Shown piece by piece: positions 8,004-14,513 of a stretch of 25,665 nt of DNA. The translations under genes and the position numbers were made by a program. A model generated the notes under the pieces. The model did not search any database and had not been told where the DNA came from. It saw nothing but the letters and a program-made list of their open reading frames with translations. Position 1 is the stretch's first letter, and every line of letters starts with the position of its first letter. Source of the DNA: Lachnospiraceae bacterium UBA1201 (GTDB lineage Bacteria > Bacillota > Clostridia > Lachnospirales > Lachnospiraceae). The stretch covers positions 1-25,665 of the forward strand of contig DBXX01000008.1 of assembly GCA_002309675.1 (NCBI GenBank). The letters are read 5' to 3'.

Positions 8004-8717
8004 ATGGACGAAAATACACATTTTGATTTTTCAAATGATCGAGACATAGCGGATGAGGTGTTTGAGCAACACAGTACGAGTTACCCGCAGGATGCACAGC
8101 CCCAGGTTCCACAGGGAGAACCGATGTATTCGTCGGCACAGCCACAGCAGCATCAGCCGCTGTATCAGCAACAACAGGGTTACCAACGGCCGCAGGGGAA
8201 TCCTCAGCAAGGTTACCAACAGCCGCAGGGGAATCCTCAGCAAGGTTATCAGCAGCCACAGGGATATCCTCAGCAAGGCTACCAGCAGCCGCAGGGATAT
8301 CCTCAGCAACAGTATTATCCTCAGCAGCAAGGCTATCAGCAACCGCAGATGATGCGAAACGGTCAGATGGGTCAGACAAAGTTTTGCCAGAATTGCGGGG
8401 CCGTGATCCCGGCGGCGGCTGTTGTATGTACCAGTTGCGGATGCCAGACAGGGCAAATGAGTTCACCGAACATCGTTATTCAGAATTCGAATACGAACAC
8501 GAATATGAATGTTGTAGGTGGCGGATATGGACGCCCGAGAGATAAATGGGTGGCATTTTTGCTTTGCTTTTTCCTTGGCTATTTTGGAGCTCATAAGTTT
8601 TATGAGGGAAAGACCGGAATGGGGATCTTATATATCTTTACGTTTGGTCTGTTTGGAATAGGTTGGTTCGTGGATTTCATTTCCTTACTTTTGAAACCCA
8701 ATCCGTATTATGTATAA
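8004..8717 (+). CDS. Zinc-ribbon and TM2-domain membrane protein with Q/P/G/Y-rich repeats
   Basis: 237 residues if started at 8004, where GGAGG lies 8 nt upstream; the earlier ATG at 7971 lacks a comparable site. Residues about 59-102 are four 11-residue repeats of the form GYQQPQGYPQQ, plus degenerate flanks, a low-complexity region probably disordered. A CxxC..CxxC zinc ribbon follows (C128, C131, C142, C145). After an Asn-rich linker comes a TM2 domain (residues about 180-230): KWVAFLLCFFLGYFGAHKFY and GMGILYIFTFGLFGIGWFVD, two membrane helices joined by a short turn. Function of TM2 proteins is largely unknown. The gene has a consensus promoter, its own terminator, and a divergent XRE regulator. 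Confidence 0.88.
   Translation: MDENTHFDFSNDRDIADEVFEQHSTSYPQDAQPQVPQGEPMYSSAQPQQHQPLYQQQQGYQRPQGNPQQGYQQPQGNPQQGYQQPQGYPQQGYQQPQGYPQQQYYPQQQGYQQPQMMRNGQMGQTKFCQNCGAVIPAAAVVCTSCGCQTGQMSSPNIVIQNSNTNTNMNVVGGGYGRPRDKWVAFLLCFFLGYFGAHKFYEGKTGMGILYIFTFGLFGIGWFVDFISLLLKPNPYYV
8178..8309 (+). repeat. Four in-frame 33-bp tandem repeats in the TM2-protein gene
   Basis: Units 8178-8210, 8211-8243, 8244-8276 and 8277-8309 each encode an 11-residue GYQ-PQG-PQQ unit. The nucleotide repeats are near-identical, so copy number may vary between strains by slippage or recombination without breaking the frame. Confidence 0.85.
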
Positions 8718-8738
8718 CAATTTGAATTTTGTAATTGT

Positions 8739-8775
8739 AAAGGTCCGGAGTTCTTTGCGAGCTCCGGCCTTTTTA
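8739..8775 (+). terminator. Rho-independent terminator of the TM2-protein gene
   Basis: AAAGG and CCGGAG (one bulged T between) pair with CTCCGG and CCTTT across an 11-nt loop, followed by TTTTT. It starts about 22 bp after the stop codon. Confidence 0.88.
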
Positions 8776-8805
8776 AGAATGATGCCTGAAATATATAATC
8801 TCAAA

Positions 8806-8901
8806 GCGAAAAAAAGGTTGAAAGCAGGAATTTGTTCGCTTTTTGAGTTGCTTGCTTGAACTACTCTTACGCGCAAAAAGGTGAAAACAGGCAATATGCG
8901 C
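8806..8901 (+). repeat. Two degenerate copies of the 5.1-kb hairpin repeat
   Basis: Hairpins at 8806-8839 (GCGAA / TTCGC) and 8871-8901 (GCGCA / TGCGC), 65 bp apart. Their loops keep the pattern AAAAAGG..GAAA.CAGG of the array at 5133-5351. The second copy changes both sides of the stem together, which keeps pairing. The first is followed by TTTTTGAGTTG, resembling TTTTTCGGTTG after the array hairpins. These sit in a 328-bp gap (8718-9045) that otherwise holds the terminator above and no recognised gene. Confidence 0.7.
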
Positions 8902-9045
8902 ATAAGCAATCCCGGTGAAGGATGTAAACCTGCTCTAAAAAGACGAAAAGGGGATTTTACAATACCTTTCCGGGCCTTTGTGTGGTATATTGTTAGCAAG
9001 AGGATCTTAGACGCGGGCAGGCCTCGCGCCATACGGAGGGCATGA

Positions 9046-9894
9046 ATGAACGGCGTACGTTTATTGAAATATGGTACAACCAATACATACCTCATAGAAG
9101 GCCGGGACGGCTACCTGTTGCTGGACACAGGGTGGGCCGGGACGCTCCCTGCGTTTTACCGGGCGCTGGGGGAAATGAAGGTCGCGGCGCAGGAGATCCG
9201 CTACGTGCTGGTGACACACTACCATCCGGATCATATGGGGATCGTGCAGGATATCGTGAATACGGGTGCGCAGCTCGGGATCGTGGATGTGCAGAGGGAG
9301 TTCGTGCATGGGTGCGATGCGATTTTCGCGAAGGAGCCGAGGGTGCCGTTTGCGCCGATTGAGGAGAGCCGTGCGCAGGTCATCTCATGCGCGGAGAGTC
9401 GGGCGTTCCTGCGGGAATTCGGCATCGAAGGAGAGATCCTTCACTCGCCGGGGCATAGTGATGATAGTATTTCACTGTGGTTGGATCAGGGCGACTTGTT
9501 CGTCGGTGACCTGAACCCATTGTATGAGAGGGAGATGCACCTTGGGACGCAGATCGATGCGACCTGGAAAATGCTGCTCGCGAAGAAACCGAAGACGGTA
9601 TACTATGGGCATGCGAAGCCGGCAGAGTTAGAAGCGGACGAAGCCGCGGAAGCATCCGGAAGAACGAACCTCGAGTCGACAACCACGCAGGCAACAGATA
9701 AGACGGATCCGCGCCTGTACACCCTCGTGGGCAGGATCATGAAATATATCGACAAGGGAATGAACCTGCAGAAGATCGTGAAGAAGACCGGTGCTGATGC
9801 GACCTTCGTGGAGGATGTCGCGCGGATGTATCTGACGCACACGAACGTCGGTGTGCAGGGGATCCTGGACCGAATTGAGATCAAGGGAAAGTAA
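9046..9894 (+). CDS. MBL-fold metallo-hydrolase
   Basis: A 282-residue cytoplasmic metallo-beta-lactamase-fold enzyme. The metal-binding motif is THYHPDH (H58, H60, D62, H63), with further ligands at HSPGHS (H137), D155 in VGDL and H189 in YYGHA, so both metal sites look complete. The C-terminal 75 residues, after a Thr-rich linker, form a helical segment with a winged-helix-like look (QKIVKKTGADATFVEDVARM), as in several uncharacterised MBL hydrolases. The substrate cannot be read from sequence. Two ATGs overlap at the start (9042 in another frame, 9046 in this one); GGAGGG at 9035-9040 fits this gene. It is followed closely by the radical SAM gene, probably in one transcript. Confidence 0.88.
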   Translation: MNGVRLLKYGTTNTYLIEGRDGYLLLDTGWAGTLPAFYRALGEMKVAAQEIRYVLVTHYHPDHMGIVQDIVNTGAQLGIVDVQREFVHGCDAIFAKEPRVPFAPIEESRAQVISCAESRAFLREFGIEGEILHSPGHSDDSISLWLDQGDLFVGDLNPLYEREMHLGTQIDATWKMLLAKKPKTVYYGHAKPAELEADEAAEASGRTNLESTTTQATDKTDPRLYTLVGRIMKYIDKGMNLQKIVKKTGADATFVEDVARMYLTHTNVGVQGILDRIEIKGK

Positions 9895-9960
9895 GGGCAG
9901 ACAGTGGGAGCGGCGAGTGAACTTGGTTTTACGCGGCCGGCCCTGAAACAGAGGAAGAAA

Positions 9961-10872
9961 ATGGAAAATATATATGAACGGTGTACGCTGTGTCCGAGAA
10001 TGTGCGGCGTGGATCGAACGAAGACGGTGGGGGCGTGCGGCATGCCGGCGCAGATATACATTGGGCGAGTGGGGTTGCATCCATGGGAAGAACCCTGTAT
10101 TTCGTATAAAAGTGGGGCTGGGACGGTGTTTTTCTCCGGCTGCAACCTGCACTGTGTGTATTGCCAGAATCAAGCGATCAGTAATGAACTGCGCGGGCGG
10201 GCCATCACGACGCAGGAGCTGGCGGATGCGTTCCTTAAACTGCAGGAACAGGGGGCGGACTGCATTGACCTCGTGACACCGACACACTATGTGCCGGACA
10301 TTTTGCAGGCACTGGATATGGTGCGGAATAGGCTGACCATCCCGGTCGTCTACAACACCGGGGGCTATGAGAATGTGGAGACCATCCGCATGCTGGATGG
10401 TTACGTGGATGTCTATCTGCCGGACATTAAGTATTATGAGAGCGAGACAGCGTTGCGGTATTCGCACGCGGCCGACTATTTTGAGAAAGCGAGCGCGGCC
10501 GTGACCGAGATGGTGCGGCAGACGGGAAGCCCGGTCTATAACGGGGACGGGGGCATGGTGCGCGGGACGGTGATCCGCCACCTGGTTCTGCCCGGACATC
10601 GTAAGGAGTCGATGCAGATCCTGGACTGGATCCGCGCACATTTTGAGTCGGAGCAGGTACGGATCAGCCTGATGAGCCAGTATACGCCGCTTCCGAGCCT
10701 GCCGGAAGGCTTTTCGGAGCTGAAACGCCGCATCACGAGTTTTGAATACAACAGCGTGGTCGACTACGCGGCGCAGCTGGGGCTGGAGGGCTACATGCAG
10801 GAAAAAAGCTCAGCCCGGGAAACGTATATACCGGAGTTTTATGAAGGGAAATCCATCTTAAATCCCGATTGA
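9961..10872 (+). CDS. Radical SAM protein, pyruvate formate-lyase activating enzyme-like (PflX/PflA-related)
   Basis: 303 residues from the ATG at 9961 (AGAGGAAG just upstream); a GTG at 9904 would add 19 residues without the conserved start. The N-terminus has a cysteine cluster (C8, C11, C15, C26) in the pattern RCTLCPRMCGVDR, and the radical SAM signature CNLHCVYC (C61, C65, C68) binds a 4Fe-4S cluster that cleaves S-adenosylmethionine. Later segments (VVYNTGGYENVETIRMLDGY, VYLPDIKYY, VIRHLVLPGH, ISLMSQYTPLP) match the PflA-like subfamily often named PflX or AmmeMemoRadiSam-like. The true substrate protein is unknown and no glycyl radical enzyme is adjacent. Its TGA overlaps the -35 of the next promoter. 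Confidence 0.9.
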   Translation: MENIYERCTLCPRMCGVDRTKTVGACGMPAQIYIGRVGLHPWEEPCISYKSGAGTVFFSGCNLHCVYCQNQAISNELRGRAITTQELADAFLKLQEQGADCIDLVTPTHYVPDILQALDMVRNRLTIPVVYNTGGYENVETIRMLDGYVDVYLPDIKYYESETALRYSHAADYFEKASAAVTEMVRQTGSPVYNGDGGMVRGTVIRHLVLPGHRKESMQILDWIRAHFESEQVRISLMSQYTPLPSLPEGFSELKRRITSFEYNSVVDYAAQLGLEGYMQEKSSARETYIPEFYEGKSILNPD

Positions 10873-10897
10873 CAGGACAGAACTATCATGATAAAAT
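10869..10897 (+). promoter_or_regulatory. Promoter of the small lipoprotein gene and perhaps the downstream ABC locus
   Basis: -35 TTGACA (10869-10874), 17-bp spacer, -10 TAAAAT (10892-10897). The stop codon TGA of the radical SAM gene (10870-10872) is embedded in the -35 hexamer. The leader to the ATG at 11006 is about 100 nt and contains a run of eight G (10932-10939). Confidence 0.75.
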
Positions 10898-11005
10898 CAA
10901 TTATATCATTGAAATATCTGAAAAAATGTGCGGGGGGGGTGAAGCTGGACAGTCAATTCGAACATCACTGTTTCTCGATAAATATCAATTTCAAGGAGAA
11001 ACGAA

Positions 11006-11401
11006 ATGAAAAAGAAGCGAGTGGCACTGTTAATGTGCTTTGTTCTTGTGTTGGGATGTTTGACAGGATGCGCAGAACCGAGACCAAGTTATCAGGGAAC
11101 GGGGCGATCTATTGCGATTAATGGTTACAAGAGTGAAATGACAACGGTGAATTTTAGGTTTTATGACTACCATAACTATCGCCTTGTTAATCTTTCGAAT
11201 GATACGTATCCGTTACCGGGGTCTTTAAACACGACCGAGATTACTTTTATTGATAATGATTTGAATGAGTATACTATTCGTGTTAACCGCCCCTTGCATG
11301 ATGCTCCGGATTGTTTGTGGTATATTTGTACGGTCAGGGAGAGAATGGAAAGAACTCAGACATGTATGAAAAGAATTAAGAGAGAAAATATAAGTGGATA
11401 A
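11006..11401 (+). CDS. Small putative lipoprotein, possibly frameshifted at its C-terminus
   Basis: 131 residues. The signal sequence is KKKRVALLMCFVLVLGCLTGC with the lipobox LTGC, so the mature part is anchored outside the cell. The ribosome site AAGGAGA precedes the ATG. The rest reads like a small beta-rich domain with no recognised family. After about residue 101 the reading changes character, to a Cys/Arg/Lys-rich tail. In another frame the same DNA reads GLFVVYLYGQGENG and then KNSDMYEKN with a stop at 11377-11379, a far more natural ending. Loss of one G near 11308 would explain this. It precedes the three paralogous membrane proteins and may belong to the same unit. Confidence 0.7.
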   Translation: MKKKRVALLMCFVLVLGCLTGCAEPRPSYQGTGRSIAINGYKSEMTTVNFRFYDYHNYRLVNLSNDTYPLPGSLNTTEITFIDNDLNEYTIRVNRPLHDAPDCLWYICTVRERMERTQTCMKRIKRENISG

Positions 11402-11411
11402 TTCCATAGTG

Positions 11412-11441
11412 CTGCCCCTTCTCCTTTGTGAGAAGGGGCAG
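11412..11441 (+). other. 12-bp stem hairpin directly before the ribosome site of the first paralog
   Basis: The arms 11412-11423 and 11430-11441 pair perfectly around a 6-nt loop CTTTGT. There is no T-run after it; instead the Shine-Dalgarno GGAGAG follows within 3 nt. It could be an RNA-processing or 3'-stabilising hairpin, or could tune translation of the gene at 11453. Confidence 0.6.
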
Positions 11442-11452
11442 TTGGAGAGATT

Positions 11453-11950
11453 ATGAAATCAAGAAAAGCATTTATAACTATAGTGATTGGCCTTAGCCTT
11501 ATTGTGGTTTTTTTTACTGTGTATATTCTTACGAGAACCCAAAATGACCGCATTCCGGTTGGAAAATATAGGATCAAAGATAATGATAAATATCCGGATG
11601 CATACATAGAGGTTACTGAACATACGATTCAATATTTTAATATTGACTTAAATGAATACTATCAGGAGATGCAGATGTTAAGTTATCGTCGTGTGGTTGA
11701 TAATGATCCGGGGTATTATGGAGTTATTTCAGATGAGCAACTGAGAATACTTACAGATCTTAATTCTGTATATGTGGATCGACCATTTGATTATTCGAGA
11801 TTTGAAGCAATAAAAACGGGAACTAACATATATACATACAGAATGACATATCATGATAATTTTCTCGGCGTCGGGCTTCGTTATTATACGAATATACATC
11901 AGTTGGAAGCAAAGCGTAACGATATTGTACTTCTGTTTGAAAAGGAATAA
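11453..11950 (+). CDS. Single-pass membrane protein, paralog 1 of 3, function unknown
   Basis: 165 residues: a short basic N-terminus, one membrane helix (about residues 7-27, FITIVIGLSLIVVFFTVYIL), then about 135 residues predicted outside the cell. It shares with the two genes downstream the motifs KDNDKYPDAY, a QxFNIDLNEY-type segment (here QYFNIDLNEYYQ), DNDP..YG..SDE, TDLN.VYV and YHDNFLG. I do not recognise the family. It is AT-rich relative to flanking genes. GGAGAG lies 5-10 nt before the ATG. It is immediately followed by a truncated copy of the ABC ATPase gene start, so it probably once sat directly upstream of that gene. Confidence 0.85.
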   Translation: MKSRKAFITIVIGLSLIVVFFTVYILTRTQNDRIPVGKYRIKDNDKYPDAYIEVTEHTIQYFNIDLNEYYQEMQMLSYRRVVDNDPGYYGVISDEQLRILTDLNSVYVDRPFDYSRFEAIKTGTNIYTYRMTYHDNFLGVGLRYYTNIHQLEAKRNDIVLLFEKE

Positions 11951-11959
11951 TAAGACTCT

Positions 11960-12031
11960 ATGATTACATGTGACAAATTAAGTCGAAAATTCAAAGATGC
12001 TTCGGGGGAACTATGGACGGTGCGTGATTGA
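11960..12031 (+). pseudogene. 5' fragment of the ABC ATPase gene, left by tandem duplication
   Basis: An ATG frame of 23 codons plus TGA. It matches the first 23 codons of the ABC ATPase at 13082 with two amino-acid differences (residues 12 and 20), and the preceding bases ACTCT and the end of the upstream gene (TTTGAAAAGGAA) are also shared. The match ends after codon 23 (VRD). Its TGA overlaps the ATG of paralog 2 (TGATG), so ribosomes translating the fragment could reinitiate there. No ATPase motif is present, so it cannot function as an ATPase. Confidence 0.9.
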
Positions 12032-12519
12032 TGAAGAAGATAATTATAGCAATTGCATGCGGGATTGCAGTGCTTCTCCTGCTAGTTGTTTTTGTTTTTA
12101 CTCAGACCGGAAAAAATGGAATGAAACTAGGTAGATACAATATTGTTGATAATGATAAGTACCCGGATGCATATCTTGAAGTAACAGAAACAACACTCCA
12201 GTTTTTTAATATAGATCTGAATGAGTACTATCAGGCAGAGCAGATGAGGGAGTATCGAATGGTTTTGGACAATGACCCCGAGTGGTATGGCGCTGTATCC
12301 GATGAGGAGTTAACCGAACTAACGGATCTAAATGCGGTTTACGTAGAGCGGGCATTCGATTATTCGAATTGTACTATAACAAAAGTCGGTACGAATGTGT
12401 ATAGGTATTTTACATATTATCACGACAATTTCCTCGGGTTTGGGACTCGATACAATACTAAGACAGGGGAAATAGAGATAAAAAGAAGCGATGTTGTTCT
12501 CAGATTTGAGAAGGAATAA
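12031..12519 (+). CDS. Single-pass membrane protein, paralog 2 of 3, function unknown
   Basis: 162 residues from the ATG at 12031, which overlaps the stop of the trapped ABC fragment as TGATG. No clear Shine-Dalgarno is seen, so translational coupling to that fragment is plausible. One membrane helix (about residues 4-23), then an extracellular domain with GRYNIVDNDKYPDAYLEV, QFFNIDLNEYYQ, LDNDPEWYGAVSDEE, TDLNAVYVERAFDY and YHDNFLG. It is clearly homologous to the genes on both sides. Confidence 0.85.
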   Translation: MKKIIIAIACGIAVLLLLVVFVFTQTGKNGMKLGRYNIVDNDKYPDAYLEVTETTLQFFNIDLNEYYQAEQMREYRMVLDNDPEWYGAVSDEELTELTDLNAVYVERAFDYSNCTITKVGTNVYRYFTYYHDNFLGFGTRYNTKTGEIEIKRSDVVLRFEKE

Positions 12520-12577
12520 TAACCAGTCCAGAGAATGATCATTGATTAATGATATAACAGATAAGGTGAGCTATTTG

Positions 12578-13072
12578 ATGAAAAAGTCCTTGATTGTGAT
12601 CGGCATCGGCAGTTTCGCCGTTATTAGCCTGTTGATCGTCTATTTCCTTACTCGAATAGGTGGAGAAGGGTTACCTATAGGAAGATACAATATAGTAGAC
12701 AATGATCGATTTCCTGAAGCCTATATCCAAGTAATGGATACTACTGTACAGTTTTTTAATATAGATCTAAATGAGTATTTTCAAGAAAAGCAGATGACGA
12801 CGTATCGGAGAGTTTTGGATAATGATCCGGACTGGTACGGAACCGTGTCGGATGATGAACTTCGCAATATGACTGACTTGAATGCGGTATTTGTAGAAAA
12901 GGCATATGATTACACTAAACATAGTGCGGAGAAAATCGGGACGAATATAGTAGCATATCTTATGTTATATCATGATAATTTTTTGGGGCTTGCTATTCAT
13001 TACAATACGAAAACGGGGCATTTGGATGTAATGCGCAGTGGGATTACTATAGCATTTGAAAAGGAAAAATAA
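12578..13072 (+). CDS. Single-pass membrane protein, paralog 3 of 3, function unknown
   Basis: 164 residues from the ATG at 12578, which has AAGGTGAG 8 nt upstream; an upstream TTG at 12542 is not supported. One membrane helix (about residues 4-25), then an extracellular domain with GRYNIVDNDRFPEAYIQV, QFFNIDLNEYFQ, LDNDPDWYGTVSDDE, TDLNAVFVEKAYDY and YHDNFLG. It stops 9 bp before the full ABC ATPase gene, the ancestral arrangement. Its 58-bp upstream spacer carries no trace of an ABC fragment, so the 2-to-3 junction differs from the 1-to-2 junction. Confidence 0.85.
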   Translation: MKKSLIVIGIGSFAVISLLIVYFLTRIGGEGLPIGRYNIVDNDRFPEAYIQVMDTTVQFFNIDLNEYFQEKQMTTYRRVLDNDPDWYGTVSDDELRNMTDLNAVFVEKAYDYTKHSAEKIGTNIVAYLMLYHDNFLGLAIHYNTKTGHLDVMRSGITIAFEKEK

Positions 13073-13081
13073 GAAAACTCT

Positions 13082-13765
13082 ATGATTACATGTGACAAAT
13101 TAAGTCGAAAATTCGAAGATGCTTCAGGCGAACTATGGGCCGTGCGCGATGTTTCGCTGACGGTTCCAGATGGAACATTTTTGAGCGTTGTCGGGAGATC
13201 GGGTAGTGGAAAGTCCACATTGCTGAAGATGTTGGGAGGATTGCTTTCTCCTACGGAAGGAGTCGTCCGAATCGGAGAAACATCGCTCTATGAGATGAAA
13301 GAAGATGAAAGAGCCGATTATCGCTGCCATACGATCGGCTTTATTTTTCAAGACTATTTTTTGGAAGAACTGTACACAGTCTACCAGAATTTAGAGATCG
13401 TAATGATGATCGCGAAGGTTCCGGATGCGGAACGAAAAGAGAGGATCGAGCGGGCGCTCACACAGGTTGGGATGCTTCATAAGAAGGATTCGAAAGTGAA
13501 GGTTTTATCCGGCGGTGAAAAGCAAAGGGTATGCATTGCCAGGGCCATTGTGAATGAGCCGCAGGTCCTGTTTGCCGATGAACCATGCGGAAACCTGGAC
13601 TATGAAAATGGCCAGACCATTATGCGACTACTTCGGGAGCAATGCGAACAGGGTAAGACGGTGATATTGATTACCCACAATCGTGAGGATGCCATGGCGA
13701 CAGATCGGATCGTGACGTTGCAGGATGGAAGAATAGAGAGCGATGAAGACCAGAGACATTCTTAG
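13082..13765 (+). CDS. ABC transporter ATP-binding protein, MacB/LolD type
   Basis: A 227-residue cytoplasmic ATPase, normal length. Walker A GRSGSGKS (38-45), Q-loop Q90 in FIFQDYF, signature LSGGEKQRV (142-150), Walker B VLFADEP (162-168, catalytic Glu167), D-loop GNLD and switch His199 in LITHN. All catalytic residues are present. It powers the two FtsX-like permeases encoded next: its 3' end overlaps the first permease start by 23 nt. Only a weak, distant ribosome site (AAAAGGA inside the preceding gene) is seen, suggesting coupling to paralog 3. Family members export lipoproteins, peptides or drugs, or transmit force to periplasmic partners; the cargo here is unknown. Confidence 0.95.
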   Translation: MITCDKLSRKFEDASGELWAVRDVSLTVPDGTFLSVVGRSGSGKSTLLKMLGGLLSPTEGVVRIGETSLYEMKEDERADYRCHTIGFIFQDYFLEELYTVYQNLEIVMMIAKVPDAERKERIERALTQVGMLHKKDSKVKVLSGGEKQRVCIARAIVNEPQVLFADEPCGNLDYENGQTIMRLLREQCEQGKTVILITHNREDAMATDRIVTLQDGRIESDEDQRHS

Positions 13766-14513
13766 GCTGATAACGAACGAAGCAAAATACGGAAAACGAG
13801 AGTGGGTATTATCCTATATGATGCAGACCTTGCTGATGGTCTGTGTCCTAATTTGTATGGTCTTTTTTACCCGACTTCCTAAAACGGGCGATATCTTGCT
13901 GCATGCTGCGTTTGATAGTGAAGAATTTGGATTTCAGTTATCAGGTTATACAAGGTCAGACCTGGATGAACTGACAAAAATGGGATTTGAAGACATTAAT
14001 TTCGATATGAGAGAACCGGTCGGCTACCTGAAAAACTTGGAACATATCTGGTGGTACAAATTCCGTGCGGTTATTCAGGGAAATGATATATGGAACCAGG
14101 AGATAGATGGATATCTGATGATCCTCCTGTTCTGCCGCATCGTTTTTGCTGTGATCGGTATCCTCCTATGGGTCATTCTGCTCAATTCCGTTTCGAATTC
14201 CTTCCGCATTAAGCTTAAGGAGCGCGAGCGGTTCGTTCAGATGATGTATCGATTGGGGTGCACTAAAAGAACCATTTTTTTCTTGTACTATGCGTTCTTT
14301 GCGCTTCGGGCATTGTTGGTTTTTTTCACAGCAGTAGTGTTGTCCGGCATCACAATGCATCTGCTTAACGGATACATGGAAAACGTCATGTATCTGAAGG
14401 TAGATATGCCGATAATTCCCGGGGTTCTCATTGCTGTGATGGTATTGCTTCAATTGATGCTTATGAGACGGACAATGCGCAAGGCATGGAGGGAAAGCAA
14501 TGAAGAGGATTGA
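13743..14513 (+). CDS. FtsX-like ABC permease, short subunit
   Basis: 256 residues. One N-terminal helix (about 24-42), an extracellular segment of about 80 residues, then three helices (about 124-150, 187-212, 225-243). The cytoplasmic loop after helix 2 reads KLKERERFVQMMYRLGCTKRTI, the coupling-helix pattern of FtsX/MacB permeases. The extracellular part is small compared with usual MacB proteins. The start overlaps the ATPase gene by 23 nt and the end overlaps the next permease by 14 nt, so the three are a translationally linked unit. It probably forms a heterodimer with the 471-residue permease. Confidence 0.85.
   Translation: MKTRDILRLITNEAKYGKREWVLSYMMQTLLMVCVLICMVFFTRLPKTGDILLHAAFDSEEFGFQLSGYTRSDLDELTKMGFEDINFDMREPVGYLKNLEHIWWYKFRAVIQGNDIWNQEIDGYLMILLFCRIVFAVIGILLWVILLNSVSNSFRIKLKERERFVQMMYRLGCTKRTIFFLYYAFFALRALLVFFTAVVLSGITMHLLNGYMENVMYLKVDMPIIPGVLIAVMVLLQLMLMRRTMRKAWRESNEED

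Noticed and set aside
8951..8991. Promoter TTTACA ... TATATT before the MBL gene
   Set aside because: The spacer would be 24 bp; no acceptable -35 fits the TATATT at 8986.
9628..10641. A 337-codon minus-strand frame across the MBL and radical SAM genes
   Set aside because: It crosses two well-supported genes on the other strand and has shadow-like composition.
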